Assembly (NCBI GenBank): GCA_001970955.1
Contig: MPUH01000002.1
Location: forward strand, 1 to 64,000
Length of the DNA stretch: 64,000 nt
DNA from: Stentor coeruleus
Lineage: Eukaryota > Ciliophora > Heterotrichea > Heterotrichida > Stentoridae
Reading direction: 5' to 3'
Shown here: one piece after another, positions 20,501 to 31,453 of the stretch
How positions within the stretch are numbered: the stretch's first letter is position 1
Layout of the letters: each line of letters starts with the position of its first letter
The notes under the pieces: model-generated
What the model was told of the DNA's origin: nothing
Databases searched by the model: none
What the model saw: the letters and a program-made list of their open reading frames with translations, nothing else
Made by a program: the position numbers and the translations under genes

Positions 20501-21462
20501 TTTCTAAGTTCAGATAAGTTTTCAACCATAAACTTGTTTTCTTTTTCTAATTCTAAGAACCTATCCAAACCACTTTTTGCTTTGGCTAATTCGGTTTCTA
20601 ATTTGATGTTTTCTTTGTTAAGCAAATCAATTCTGTCGTTTAGTTGTTCAATGTTTGCACTAGTTAAACTTTCTCTATATTTATTTGTTAGAAGTTCTGG
20701 CTTAAACTCAGTCCCAATCATAGCTGAAAGGCGGGAAATTTCAAGGTTTCTACTATCTAACAAACTCTTCATCCTTCTAACTTCATCATCCAAAGTGATT
20801 TTTCCTTTTCTATTATCTTCAAGTTCTTCTAGCAATTTTTTAGTCCTCTCATCTGCAGCTCTTAACTCATTAGCCCATACATTATCAGGCTTAGAAAACC
20901 CTCCAAAAACACTACTATTCAAAGGTCTTGATAAATCAAAAGTCTGAACTCTTCCAACATTCATATCTTTACCTTCATTAATTTGCTTTTGGGTCGTATA
21001 CGTTTTTGCCATAAAAGTATCAAGTCTTGTTCTCAAATCAAGGTTTTGGCTTTCCATTCTACTTAAGTCATCCTTTGTTTTTTTGATAAGGAAATTTAAA
21101 TCAGAGTTCTCGACCTCGAGTTTTCTCACCGAAGCCCGCCAAAAGCTATCTTTACTATCAAATTCTTCTTTTGTGGCCATAAGATGTAAGTGAAGTTCAT
21201 TGTTTTTTTTCATCAATAAGGCAACTTCATTTTGCAGTGGTAATAAGGTTTCGTTTAAGGATTTAATCTTGCTATTTGCTTCAAAGTTTTGCTTTTTGAG
21301 CTGTTGGAAGCCTTCTGTCGTTTTCAATAAGTCAGTTAAGAGCTTTTCCACTAAAGGAGCTGAGTCAAGGCCTAGCGGTTCGCAGTACCGCAAAGAATCA
21401 AGGCGTTTTTTGAGAGCTGTTTAGTACTTACTTTGAAATCTTCGTTCTGCCACTACGTCCAT
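17536..21462 (-). CDS. CEP135: CEP135/Bld10-type centriole and basal-body cartwheel protein
   Basis: Two exons: a tiny first exon (21432-21462) from ATG to the first base of codon 11, a 15-nt intron at 21417-21431, then 17536-21416. The product is about 1303 residues. The spliced N-terminus (MDVVAERRFQTLKKRLDSL, then PLGLDSAPLVEKLLTDLLKT) matches the conserved head of CEP135/Bld10. This family links the SAS-6 cartwheel to the triplet microtubules and is needed for basal-body assembly. NNELHLHLM at about 67 is another family block. The rest is near-continuous coiled coil ending in a short tail (AFRYADDWD). It is somewhat longer than human CEP135 (about 1140). TSGA10 is the closest alternative but lacks this head. 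Expected location: the many ciliary basal bodies of the cortex. Confidence 0.88.
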
Positions 21463-21802
21463 ATTTAATTATTTTTGAACCGACTGGTGGAAATTAAAAG
21501 ATAAAGGATTTTAACTAGTCTAGTAGCCCTGGGTATAGCTAAATACTTTCCAAAAAAAAAAAATTAGGGAAAAGATTAGGATTTACATATAATTTTTAAA
21601 ACCTAATAAAAAACCTAATAAAAACTTAGACTTTTATATAGACAAAATGAAACTCAGAAGCTGGATTTAATTTTTTTTGTAATCAAAAACTTAAAGTTAG
21701 AAAATTACTATGAAATTTACTTAGTTCATATAGGAAATATAATAAATTTATACATTTTCTATAGTCTTTAAGTTTTTGAATATATAAATGCATACTCTAA
21801 AA
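21463..21802. other. Spacer between DYRK 3' end and CEP135 5' end
   Basis: 340 bp, AT-rich, holding the CEP135 promoter region (next to 21463) and the DYRK 3' flank. No other feature seen. Confidence 0.6.
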
Positions 21803-23368
21803 CTATTTAATCTTGAATGTCCTAATGGTTGTTGCAGTTTTAAGACGACTGTTTTGTTCATGAAGCCAACTGTGCTGTAAAGCTTCTCTTGGGGTGATTC
21901 TTTTCTTTGGGTCCCATTCAAGTGTTTCTGTTTATGTATTACTTTTTATCAGATCCAAAAAACCTTCATCTGATATTTTAAGCCTCTCTTCAAGGCTTTT
22001 ACTACCTGGCAGTCTTTTTTTACCTCTGCTATTTGGGACAACTTTAGGCTTACCACCATCAAAAAACATACTTCGTTTTGTGCTGATCATTAAGACTTCC
22101 TGTGGCGGAAGACCTTTTAATTCCATCATACATAATAATTGTTCAGCTTCGGATTCCCCTGGAAACAATGGACACCCTGTGCTTAGTTCAGCCAATATAC
22201 ACCCAAAACTCCACATATCAATTCCTGTTGTATAAGGAATACCTAATATAATCTCTGGAGCTCGATAAAACCTACTTTGGATATAGGTGTAAATTTTTTC
22301 GGTTTCAAAACACGATGAGCCAAAGTCGATAACTTTTATGCTAGACTTGTTCAATTGCTTGAGTAAAATATTTTCTGGCTTTAAATCGCAGTGGATTATC
22401 TTATTTTCTCTAAGAAAACACAGGCAGTTTAGTATTTGCAAAGCGAATCTTTTAATTAGAGACGATGAAAATCCTCGAAGATTATTAGATTTGATAAGCT
22501 CATACAGGTTGATACTTAAGAGTTCAAAAGACAGGCAGAGATGTTGACGAAAATTAAACGACTCAAGCATAGTAACCATAGAGTTTTTACTATCAGGGTC
22601 ATGAGTTTTTATATGATCAAGGACTTTAACTTCAATTCCACCTTGCCGATGGAACCTTTTTTCATTACGAATAATTTTTATAGCAACCTGCTGCTTAGAT
22701 TTATGGTCATAACATTTACAAACCTGTCCAAACGACCCTTTTCCCAGCATTTGTTGTATTTCATACCTATAAGAAATATGATCTCCTTGTATTAGTTTAT
22801 AATCCGATCTTTGATCATCAAAGCCATAATTTTCACCCCCAGTATCTCCTTGTATTTTCTGCGCTTTAAGTCCTAAATAATATATTTCATTATATGCTGA
22901 TATTTCCCCAATCTCAAATTTTGACAAAAAATGAGAAAATTGTTTCAATGCAAAAATCGGAGATATTGGAGTTTCTGATATCATAAAATCAGGATCTGTA
23001 TATGTTTGAGATAACCTTCTTGAGTTACCTAAAGAGATTTTTTTCCGTGGTCTTGCTGATTTTATTTCTTCCCGGCTTATGTTTCCGTAGCTTTTGTTAA
23101 AGTTGGCTTTGAGTTTTATTGTCAATCCTGATGAGACAGTCGGGTATGCAGCTGTGAGCTTTTCAGAAATTTGAAGAGGCTTTTCGGGGTTTGGTTTGGA
23201 TAAGGATTGTTTTGGCGTGGCTGATTCAAATTTTATGACTTTTATATCAGATTTTTGTGTTGAGGAAAGGTTGAGAGATGTGTTTTTTGTGATTTTTATA
23301 CTGTTGCTGGTAGGTCGGGGCTTGGCAAGAGCATATTTCGGTGTAAAAGATGAAGTGCTTGGAATCAT
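21803..23368 (-). CDS. DYRK-family dual-specificity kinase
   Basis: Two exons with a 15-nt intron at 21928-21942; spliced length about 516 residues. The N-terminal 150 residues are basic and low in complexity. A DYRK-homology-box-like segment (NYGFDDQRSDYKLIQGD) precedes the kinase domain (about 200-500). The Gly-rich loop GKGSFGQV, VAIK lysine, HCDLKPENILL, DFGSSC and the autophosphorylated activation-loop YTY (IYTYIQSRFYRAPE) are intact. The short last exon supplies the kinase C-lobe end (TLEWDPKKRITPREALQHSW) and tail. DYRKs autophosphorylate on Tyr during folding, then phosphorylate Ser/Thr. The domain order is closest to the DYRK2/3/4 class. The substrate is unknown. Confidence 0.93.
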
Positions 23369-24547
23369 TTTGAATATAACAAATGTGAAGATTAGGATTA
23401 TAAGAGGAAATAAAAATTATGGTAGGAATTGGGTTTGAGAGGATTTTTAGAGAAAATTGTAGGAAAATAAGATGATTAGGATGAGTTTAGTTTTGGTAGA
23501 TGGATATGATAGTTTAAATATAATTATTAGATTGATGGGAGGATATATTTTAATTAATAGGATTACTAGAAATCAATCATATCTAACTGTAAAAAAGGTT
23601 ATATGATTAATCAATTGGATATTAGTATTATCATTTCTNAAAAGGTTATATGATTAATCAATTGGATATTAGTATTATCATTTCTAATTATTACTATGAG
23701 ATTATATTAGAATCTAAATCAAAATTAAACTCAATGAAAATTTAAATAAGCATCTTATCATCACATAATTTTTTTAAGTTTAATTCGATAGTATTTATAT
23801 GTATTTTTTTATGTTTAATAGACTGATGTGTAAGCTTTTCAATACTAAAAATATATTTAGTTAAAATTTATATATAGAAAACTATAATATACTGTAAATA
23901 TAACAGCACTTAAGATTAATATAGATAAACATAATAAAAAAGCATAAATTTAAATACATCATAAAAACCATTATAAAAATATTGATATCTATATTAAAAA
24001 ATATCAGCCATAGAGTAATGCAAATTTATAATCACCTATTGTCTTATTATTTGGAATAATATTTTCCTATATTTGTTTTTTAAATAAAAAGAATAAAAGT
24101 CAATTTTTTTATAAATAAATCATGTGAAAGATCGTAGCTAAGAAATAAATTGTTTACCAAAATCCTCTTTATTAATTAAAAGCATTTCTATTAACTCAAT
24201 TTTTTGGAGAAATTATATTCTATTCATAAAAACTCTTATGAAATCTAAAATTAAACTATCAAATAAAGAATTTTACCTGAAATAAATAATTGTATATAAA
24301 TTTTTTATATACCTTCATCATCTAATAAATATTCTCCAATCATCACTTCATTTATATCTTACCTTACATCCAAAAACATAATTCTTCTCATACAAACTCT
24401 TAAAATCTATCCCGATCCTGACTATTACACACAAAAATCGCTAAAATTATATTTTTCACAAACAAAAATAATAAGAAATTGCAAAATCATAAAAAATCAA
24501 TACCCAAGTCATGATTCCATTAATACCTACTCTTAGTAATTATAACA
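23369..24547. other. Divergent intergenic region, about 1.18 kb, with an assembly join
   Basis: AT-rich DNA upstream of both DYRK (minus) and the CKK gene (plus). It switches from G-rich to C-rich on the plus strand, as between other divergent genes here. It contains a single N at 23639 between two copies of one sequence. No ORF seen. Confidence 0.6.
23593..23685. repeat. 46-bp direct repeat flanking a single N (assembly join)
   Basis: 23593-23638 and 23640-23685 are identical, with N at 23639 between them. This is what two contig ends look like when joined without merging their overlap, so the genome probably holds one copy. Confidence 0.9.
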
Positions 24548-25324
24548 ATGACCAGCAAAAGATGTGTTTCTGCCAACGAAGGGAGTATCCAAAGCATAAT
24601 AAACTCAGAAGATATTGTAGGGTGCGCAAAACCTCGGCATATGCACAGAAGGACCATAAGCAAAACTTCTGATGAGTTGCTAGAATCCCTCAAAATCTCA
24701 AGTCCACATACACAAGGCAAGCACCAAATCGTCACCGCTCAAATGATCAGGTCCCAACTAGTTAAAAAAGGCCTCACCGTGCTAAGAGAAGAAACTTTTG
24801 AAGAGTCTACAGACAGCCTTTCCGATGATGAAATGACAATAAGGAACATAATCGAACAAAGAAAAGCTTTATCTCCAATAACTTACAAAGAACCAGAAAA
24901 TACATCAAAAAACAACCCAAAAAGCAAAACTGACAAACATGTTGAATTTGAGCGAATTTCATTTAACACAAGTACTACAGCTTTAACTTCTAATGAAGAT
25001 TCTAATATAGACCGAGTACTCATAGCTTTAGAAAATTGTTTTCTTCCAGGAAATGAGCACAAGTCTACTAGAAAGTCTATATTGGAATTAATGCAAAAAA
25101 GTCTTGAACCACATTATTCTTTAGTCCTTGATGAACATAAAAAGCTTATTGGAGTTTTTTATTTAGAATTATCAACAGGGTATTTTCATCGTATTATAGG
25201 AAATGATGACTTACCAATTGTTATTCCTCCAAGAAGGGTTAAAGAATACTTAATGTATGATTATATGAAAAAGATATTTATAACGTCAACTTCAAGTAGA
25301 TTTGATGCATTTATTATGTTGTAA
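24548..25324 (+). CDS. CKK-domain protein (CAMSAP/Patronin-type microtubule binding)
   Basis: A single exon of 258 residues. The first 150 are Ser/Thr-rich and probably disordered. Residues about 153-258 match the CKK domain of CAMSAP/Patronin proteins: an N-terminal helix (DRVLIALENCFLPG), a strand pair (YSLVLDEHKKLIGVFYLE), the segment TGYFHRIIG, the helix RVKEYLMYDYMKK and a final strand (SSRFDAFIM). CKK domains recognise microtubule minus ends. Animal CAMSAPs also have an N-terminal CH domain and coiled coils; neither is present here, so this is a CKK-only form. A minus-end role in the ciliate cortex is inference from the family. Confidence 0.82.
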   Translation: MTSKRCVSANEGSIQSIINSEDIVGCAKPRHMHRRTISKTSDELLESLKISSPHTQGKHQIVTAQMIRSQLVKKGLTVLREETFEESTDSLSDDEMTIRNIIEQRKALSPITYKEPENTSKNNPKSKTDKHVEFERISFNTSTTALTSNEDSNIDRVLIALENCFLPGNEHKSTRKSILELMQKSLEPHYSLVLDEHKKLIGVFYLELSTGYFHRIIGNDDLPIVIPPRRVKEYLMYDYMKKIFITSTSSRFDAFIML

Positions 25325-25894
25325 GGTTATTTTAAAGTAATTGATTATATTATAAAAAATTAATAAGGTATGGGGTCAATATTGATAAAGGTTTTTTTTT
25401 TAGATTAACTTGTATATTTATATGAAAAAATAAGATGATGATTTTGGTTATTAGATATTGATAATAATCGAAATTAGTAAATCAAATTTATAATTAGGAT
25501 TAAGAGTTTTATAAATTTTTGTAATTGGTTTAGATATGATATATGGTATTATTAGAATTATAATCTTCTTGGATTTTTCAACTATTTTTCTAACCAAAAC
25601 TATATCTTATCCTAAATAAAAACTCTTCCAATCTCAAAAATCCTGTATTTTCTCTCTCCAATAACCTATTTATCTTCCTCCAAATCTGACAAATTCTTTA
25701 TCGTCCTAAAATCTATATTTTTTTCCAATATTTTCTTTCAACATCCCAAAAAACCCGCTAACTTCCAGCCTTAAATCTACAAAAATATACAAATTCAAAC
25801 CACAAACATCAATTTTTTATACAAAAACCCAATTATCTTATCAAATAATTTCAAATCTACCATTCTAATAAAACCATAAGTGAATTTTATATTT
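25325..25894. other. Intergenic, about 570 bp
   Basis: AT-rich spacer between two plus-strand genes. The plus strand is G-rich to about 25560, then switches sharply to C-rich up to the next ATG. No ORF. Confidence 0.6.
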
Positions 25895-27742
25895 ATGTTT
25901 GTTCGTAATTGGTTGAGAGGAACAAAATGGCTTCATAGAAGTATTGCCAAGCTTCCAGAAGTTGTTAGTCCCTATCAACAAATGAAAGAAGTAATGTCTA
26001 AAGCACTACAAAACTTATCAACAGGTGTCAATCTCGATCAAAGCCACGAGAATTTTGCTAAAGCTGTGGATATTGCTAGAGATATCTACCCAATCTACCC
26101 TTCAAAAATAGCGAAAATCCTAGCAGACATAGCCTTAGCATATTCTTTATACAGCAATTCTGAACGGGCTTTAGAGCATTTACAAGAAGCAAAAGCACAA
26201 TTGGAATTAGTAAAAAATAAAGATTCCCAAGAAGTTCATGAAGTCTTTGTCACTATGGCTTATGCGTATTTTGAATTAGAAGACTTTGAAGAAACTAGGA
26301 AATTATTAGAACCAAGTATATCAAAACATAAATTCCCAGATATTAAGCATCAAGCAATAGCTTTTGACCGATTGGCTAAAACTATGTATATGGTTAAAGA
26401 TAGGGTTTTAGCTATAAAATACTCAATTGATGCTGTAAATTTACTCAAATCAATAGAATGTCGAGATCTTGATTATGCTAGATGTATACAAACTCAAGGA
26501 TTATGTTATTCATTATGTAATGAATACTCTCGTAGCAAAGATTGTTTTGAAGAAGCTTTACAGATCCTTGAAAATTCCTCAGAAAAATCTGAATCTTTAG
26601 TAAAAGCACAAATTTATGAGTCTTACTCAAAAGTATGTGTTGAACAAGGAGACTTACAAGAAGCTGTAAATAAAGCTTTACAAGGAAATGATATTTTGAA
26701 AACCCTTAATTACAACCCAGGACGAATGACTTATTTAGAAAATGTTTGTCATAATATCAACAACCCTGAATCTGTTGAAGCTCTAGTCGATGAAATGCTA
26801 GAAATTATTAATGAAGTTTATGGAAACACAGAAGAAGCAGCAAATATCTACGGCCTAGCAGCTGAATGTAAGTACCTTAATGAAAACTACGAAGAATCTT
26901 TAGAAATAGCAGAAAAAGAACTCAATATTTATAAACAAAACAATGATTTACAAAGCATTCTTGAGTCTTACATGACAATATGTAAAATCTACCTAAGCTT
27001 AGATGATATAGAAAAAGCTAAATCTTATATCGACCTCTCTGAAGGTATGTTAAAAAAACATCCTTCAAGGCTTCTTCAAAGTGAACTTTATTACTATAAA
27101 TATTATTATTATTATAAAATCGAAGAAGATGATCAAGCTGAAAAATTCTTAGAAATGTCTATACAAGAAACTATTGAAGATGAAGAAAATAAAGACCAAT
27201 TAATACAAAGATATACAGAATTAGGGAATTTATGTCAAATACGGACGAAACTTGAACGGGCTAAAGAGTGTTTTGATAAAGCATTAGATTTGAATCGTAA
27301 ACATAAAGGGAAAGATAATATGGAAACGGCAATTTTGATAGGGAATATTGGTAATGTTTATGGAATGATGAAAAATTATGAAAAAGCTTTGGAGATGATG
27401 TTTGATTCATTAGAACTTAAGCAAAAACTTGTAGGAAATGAACATCATGAGCTTATATCAACTTATTCTATGATATCTTCAACTTATTATATGATGAAAG
27501 AATATAGTTTAAGTTTAGAGTATTGTGAGATTACTAAAGAACTTGTAAAAAAGGCAAATGGGGAAAATGATATAGAATTAGGACATTTGTATATGATGAT
27601 GGGGGAGATTTATGGGAATACAATGAATAGGGTAAAAGCTAAAAGTTCATATTTACAGGCTAAGGAAGTATTTGTTGAGAATAATCATCAGGAATTAGTT
27701 GATCATGTTATGAAAAAAATAGATGAACTGGATAGTTTATAA
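25895..27742 (+). CDS. TPR-repeat protein
   Basis: A single exon of about 615 residues from the ATG at 25895; the frame extends 15 bp further only to a GTG. The N-terminus (MFVRNWLRGTKWLHRSIAKL) is basic, amphipathic and free of acidic residues, so it could be a mitochondrial targeting sequence. From about residue 60 to the end it is tetratricopeptide repeats, with A/G-Y-F positions such as MAYAYFELEDFEETRKLLEP, LGNLCQIRTKLERAKECFDK and GNVYGMMKNYEKALEMMFDS. It looks like a scaffold of the kinesin-light-chain or nephrocystin-repeat style. Partners are unknown. Confidence 0.85.
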   Translation: MFVRNWLRGTKWLHRSIAKLPEVVSPYQQMKEVMSKALQNLSTGVNLDQSHENFAKAVDIARDIYPIYPSKIAKILADIALAYSLYSNSERALEHLQEAKAQLELVKNKDSQEVHEVFVTMAYAYFELEDFEETRKLLEPSISKHKFPDIKHQAIAFDRLAKTMYMVKDRVLAIKYSIDAVNLLKSIECRDLDYARCIQTQGLCYSLCNEYSRSKDCFEEALQILENSSEKSESLVKAQIYESYSKVCVEQGDLQEAVNKALQGNDILKTLNYNPGRMTYLENVCHNINNPESVEALVDEMLEIINEVYGNTEEAANIYGLAAECKYLNENYEESLEIAEKELNIYKQNNDLQSILESYMTICKIYLSLDDIEKAKSYIDLSEGMLKKHPSRLLQSELYYYKYYYYYKIEEDDQAEKFLEMSIQETIEDEENKDQLIQRYTELGNLCQIRTKLERAKECFDKALDLNRKHKGKDNMETAILIGNIGNVYGMMKNYEKALEMMFDSLELKQKLVGNEHHELISTYSMISSTYYMMKEYSLSLEYCEITKELVKKANGENDIELGHLYMMMGEIYGNTMNRVKAKSSYLQAKEVFVENNHQELVDHVMKKIDELDSL

Positions 27743-27799
27743 GTGAAGAAGTTATTATAAAGAGTTTTAATTAGGATCATATAGCATTTATAATAAAAA

Positions 27800-28684
27800 C
27801 TAGTCATTTTCTACTATAGAGCCATCGTCTTCACCTTCTTCTGGTATGGGCACATCATGAACTAGTGGTTTATACGTTTGATTTAGTCTGCTTCTACACC
27901 TTTGGCACATGATTTCTCTAACTTGGTCAAGTGGTAAACTACCTTTAAGCCTTGAATTCAAATGCTCAATCTGCCCTTCCAACTCTGTCCTCCTCTCTTT
28001 TAAACTTTCCGTCTGATTCTTAAGTATTTCTAACTGTTTTTCTGTCCCTTCACACTTTTCAATCATATCCTTCTCACATTTTCTTGACTCATCTAAGCAT
28101 TTACCCAATTCATCAACCTGTTGTCTAGCTGAATTCCCTTTCTTTTGCTCTTCCATAAGCTTATCCTGTAATGTTTGTTCCTTCTGTTTTTGTATCCTCT
28201 CAGCTTTAGTCAACTCTAATTCTAATTGATTTACCCTTGCCGTTTTCTCATAATGTTCTTTATATAATTTCTCATTAACTTCTCTTGCATGTTGAACTTG
28301 TTTTTCTAGTTTCGCTACTTCTTCTTCAACTTCTTTTCGAACTTCTTCTTTGACAAATTCTTTATCACAATTGTCGCATATTCTTTGTTTATCTGAATCT
28401 CCAGGAAAGTTTCTTCTTTTCATACTGTGTAAATCACATACTGATTCTTTACAAAATCGGCAATGATGTCTTCTTAAGGTTAAAGTGAATTTTTTGTTAC
28501 AAACCAAGCATTTTGGACTTTGTTTGAACTCGGTTAGACCATTTTTAGATACGGTTGATGATGAGAAGATAGTAGAAGAAGCAACAGAGTCAATATAGTT
28601 TGTCAGATTGGATTCAGCAATTGAAGAATTCTCTTTACGTTCATCTTCAGAGTTCGCACAGCTGTGGGATTTTGGTTCTGACAT
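27800..28684 (-). CDS. FYVE zinc-finger coiled-coil protein
   Basis: A single exon of 294 residues. The FYVE-type finger spans about 57-112: CLVCNKKF, the basic PI3P-binding motif RRHHCRFC, and RICDNCDKEF. The usual upstream WxxD is not visible, so lipid binding may be weaker. Residues about 112-250 are coiled coil. The tail has a further Cys pair (CQRCRSR) and an acidic end. FYVE proteins with coiled coils usually act on early endosomes as effectors or tethers. It is convergent with the TPR gene, 57 bp away. Confidence 0.85.
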   Translation of the reverse strand: MSEPKSHSCANSEDERKENSSIAESNLTNYIDSVASSTIFSSSTVSKNGLTEFKQSPKCLVCNKKFTLTLRRHHCRFCKESVCDLHSMKRRNFPGDSDKQRICDNCDKEFVKEEVRKEVEEEVAKLEKQVQHAREVNEKLYKEHYEKTARVNQLELELTKAERIQKQKEQTLQDKLMEEQKKGNSARQQVDELGKCLDESRKCEKDMIEKCEGTEKQLEILKNQTESLKERRTELEGQIEHLNSRLKGSLPLDQVREIMCQRCRSRLNQTYKPLVHDVPIPEEGEDDGSIVEND

Positions 28685-29758
28685 TTTTACTTTGTTGGAA
28701 TTTCGATTTTATTGTAAACTAAACATGATGCTTAATATAGGACAATTTTTTATATAAAAAAGAAATTTCGCTAATATATTTATATTGTATTTATATAAAT
28801 GTAGGGAAATCTTAGCATTTTTTTGCGGTTCTAACTTTAAACTTGTAAATTAGTTTTTGGAAATTTGTATATATGAATACTTAAGTTATTATTTTCTGTG
28901 TTTTGCAATTATTTCATTGTTTGTCATCTTAATTATGCTGTATGCTGTGCTTTCCATATATTCTCAAGTTATTTCATTTTATGAGAGCTGAATTGCTCCT
29001 ATTAATGCATTCTTGCTATTTACTTTTTTTAAGTTCTTTTTGCAGTTTCTCAATGCTTATTTGAATTCTGATACACTGGAAACATCTACGAGGACTAACT
29101 AAAGTAGTTCTGTGGTTAACAATTTTGCATCAAAGCATATAATCTTCAAATTCCTCTTCAATAAACTATTTTTAGCAGAGATTTATTTTGTATCTGAAGA
29201 GGATTTTTATCTTGATAGATAGCTTTTGTAATCTTTGACTTATCTACCCCAAGCCGCTTTGATATTTTTTAAATTAACTCATTCATAAAGGGATTTAATA
29301 TCAAGCTTTTCTTCTATAGTCAGTAGCTTTATTTTCTTTCAGTTTTCAAAATCTCTGCTTTTTCCATTATAACGAGTTATTCACTTAAATTTCACCACTT
29401 TGAGCCTTTGGATAATTTTTCAAATGGCAAAATTTTCTCAATAAGGTCAAATCTTCAAGCTTACTTTTAATTTCAGCAGTTAATTATCCTTCATATAAGC
29501 ATAAATAAATAGCTGATACTGCTAGCATTCTAAATAATCCCTTTAAATCTATTTCCACAACTTTTCTCAGTTTCCTTACTCATACTTAATTTATACAATC
29601 TTTATTTCTTAAAATTTCTTATATGATTGATACCCACACAAAATAAAAAAATTCCAGATACTAATTTGCTATTTCCCTCAATATTTTTCCACTAAAAATT
29701 TCAAACATTCCTTTAATTTATTACAATAATCCAAACATCCTATATTTAATCATAAAAA
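28685..29758. other. Divergent intergenic region, about 1.07 kb
   Basis: AT-rich. It includes a stretch at about 28900-29460 of slightly higher complexity that is interrupted by stops in every frame; I see no protein pattern in it. From about 29460 the plus strand is C-rich, as before other plus-strand genes. Confidence 0.5.
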
Positions 29759-31453
29759 ATGCTATCTTTGCTACTTATTTTAACCATAGCCGCCCAAGGT
29801 GATAAAGTAGATTCTTCTCTTTGCGAACTCAGTTGTTCAAACCATGGAGACTGTTACCAAGTCTTTGAGCGTTCCGACGAGGAGATCCAAGAGTTTTATG
29901 TATGTGATTGCCTTCAAGGCTTTGTAGGAAGTTCATGTTCCCAATGTTCAGAAGGGCGTTTTGGATCTTTATGTAAACAATGCCCAACACATAATGGGAA
30001 AATCTGTGCAGGTCATGGAATATGTGATTCAGGAATAAACTCTTTAGGTATTTGTCTATGTGAAGAAGGTTTCTCATCATCAAGTAATTGTAGCGAAGAA
30101 GATCAATTCTTATCTCGTTGGCCAAATGTTGCAGGTGGAGTATGCATATTAATCCTTGCAGCTATTCTTTGTATTGGTCTTATAGTACTTATGTCTAAAG
30201 CTCCAATTCTTCCAAGAAGCGCTGGATCTATTATTCTTGGAGTTTTAATCGGCCTTTGTTATACTAGTTTAAACAAAGATGCTAAGTTTAGTTCAACACT
30301 TTTTTTCAAACCCCAAGTGTTTTTCCTTGTCCTCATCCCTCTTATAATGTTTGAAGCTGGATTTTCTCTTAAAAAAAATGACTTTTTCAACAACCTCTGG
30401 GCTATATTTATTTTTGCCGTCTTTGGGACAATGCTCACTGCTCTGATTTTTGGTGTTGGGCTTTTTGTTATTTGCAATGTTTTTGCTCTTTATAAATTCA
30501 CTCTTATTGAAGCTTTACTTTTTGGATCGATTATTTCAGCTACAGACCCTGTGGCGACTATATCTGTTAATAAACTTTTGGGGCTTAATAAGAATTTAAA
30601 TGCTGTGATTTTTGGGGAAAGTGTGCTTAATGATGCGATTTCAATTGCCATGTTTAAAGTATTTTCTAATTTTGTTGCTGATAAAGATATCGCTTGGATT
30701 GAAGTTGTTGGGGATTTCGGGTATTTGTTTTTTGGGTCGATTAGTATAGGTTTATTGGCTGGGGTTTTTATATCTGTGCTTTTTAAATTGTTTAGGTTTA
30801 GTCCTGTTTTAGACACAGCGATATTCTTTTTATGGATTTATGTACCTTATTTGATATCAGAAGCTGTGGATATGAGTGGTATACTTGCTATATTGTTTTC
30901 AGGGATGGTCACTGGGTATTATGCTAAAGAAAGTTTGGAGGAAACATCGAAAATTACTACAGAAGAGTTTTTTAAAACTTTTTCCTTTATAGCAGAGAAT
31001 TTTTGCTTTGTGTATTTTGGCATATCAGTTTATATATCAACTGATAGTTTGAATATTCCAGTTATTCTTGTGAGTATTGGGATTTTACTTTTGACTCGAG
31101 CTTTGGTTGTATTTTTATTGTCACCTTTATGTAAGTGCTTTAGAAGTAAAGGGTTTTCATATCCTGAGCAAGTTGTAATTTGGTTGTCTGGAGCTCGTGG
31201 GGCCATTGCGTTTTCTTTGGCGCTGAGTTTGCCAGTTGCTAGTGGCCAGATTTTTGTCACAACTTCAGAGTATATAATTTTATTTACTATTATTTTCCTT
31301 GGCATGGTGAGCTATCCTATAGCAAAAAGATTTAAGCTTGATCAAGAACAAAATGAGCAAGAGGGCTCAGTTTGTGATAGTTTGAAGAATTTCTTTGAGA
31401 CTAAAGTCAAGGTATGTTTAGTCCGCAGTCAAAAAATTGAGCATAATAAATAG
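29759..31453 (+). CDS. Na+/H+ exchanger (CPA1/NHE) with EGF-like extracellular N-terminus
   Basis: A single exon of 564 residues. A signal peptide (about 1-14) leads into a Cys-rich ectodomain (about 22-112) with EGF/laminin-EGF spacing: CSNHGDCYQV, YVCDCLQGFVGSSC, then CAGHGICDSG and GICLCEEGF. The exchanger core follows (about 125-525) with roughly 12 hydrophobic segments. Family motifs include ATDPVATISVNKLLG, the ion-binding FGESVLNDAISIAMF and SGARGAIAFSLALSL. The cytoplasmic tail is short (about 40 residues). The core is closest to organellar or NHE6/8-type exchangers, exchanging Na+ or K+ for H+. An EGF-bearing ectodomain on this family is not something I know from animals. The fusion lies in one uninterrupted frame. 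Confidence 0.9.
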   Translation: MLSLLLILTIAAQGDKVDSSLCELSCSNHGDCYQVFERSDEEIQEFYVCDCLQGFVGSSCSQCSEGRFGSLCKQCPTHNGKICAGHGICDSGINSLGICLCEEGFSSSSNCSEEDQFLSRWPNVAGGVCILILAAILCIGLIVLMSKAPILPRSAGSIILGVLIGLCYTSLNKDAKFSSTLFFKPQVFFLVLIPLIMFEAGFSLKKNDFFNNLWAIFIFAVFGTMLTALIFGVGLFVICNVFALYKFTLIEALLFGSIISATDPVATISVNKLLGLNKNLNAVIFGESVLNDAISIAMFKVFSNFVADKDIAWIEVVGDFGYLFFGSISIGLLAGVFISVLFKLFRFSPVLDTAIFFLWIYVPYLISEAVDMSGILAILFSGMVTGYYAKESLEETSKITTEEFFKTFSFIAENFCFVYFGISVYISTDSLNIPVILVSIGILLLTRALVVFLLSPLCKCFRSKGFSYPEQVVIWLSGARGAIAFSLALSLPVASGQIFVTTSEYIILFTIIFLGMVSYPIAKRFKLDQEQNEQEGSVCDSLKNFFETKVKVCLVRSQKIEHNK

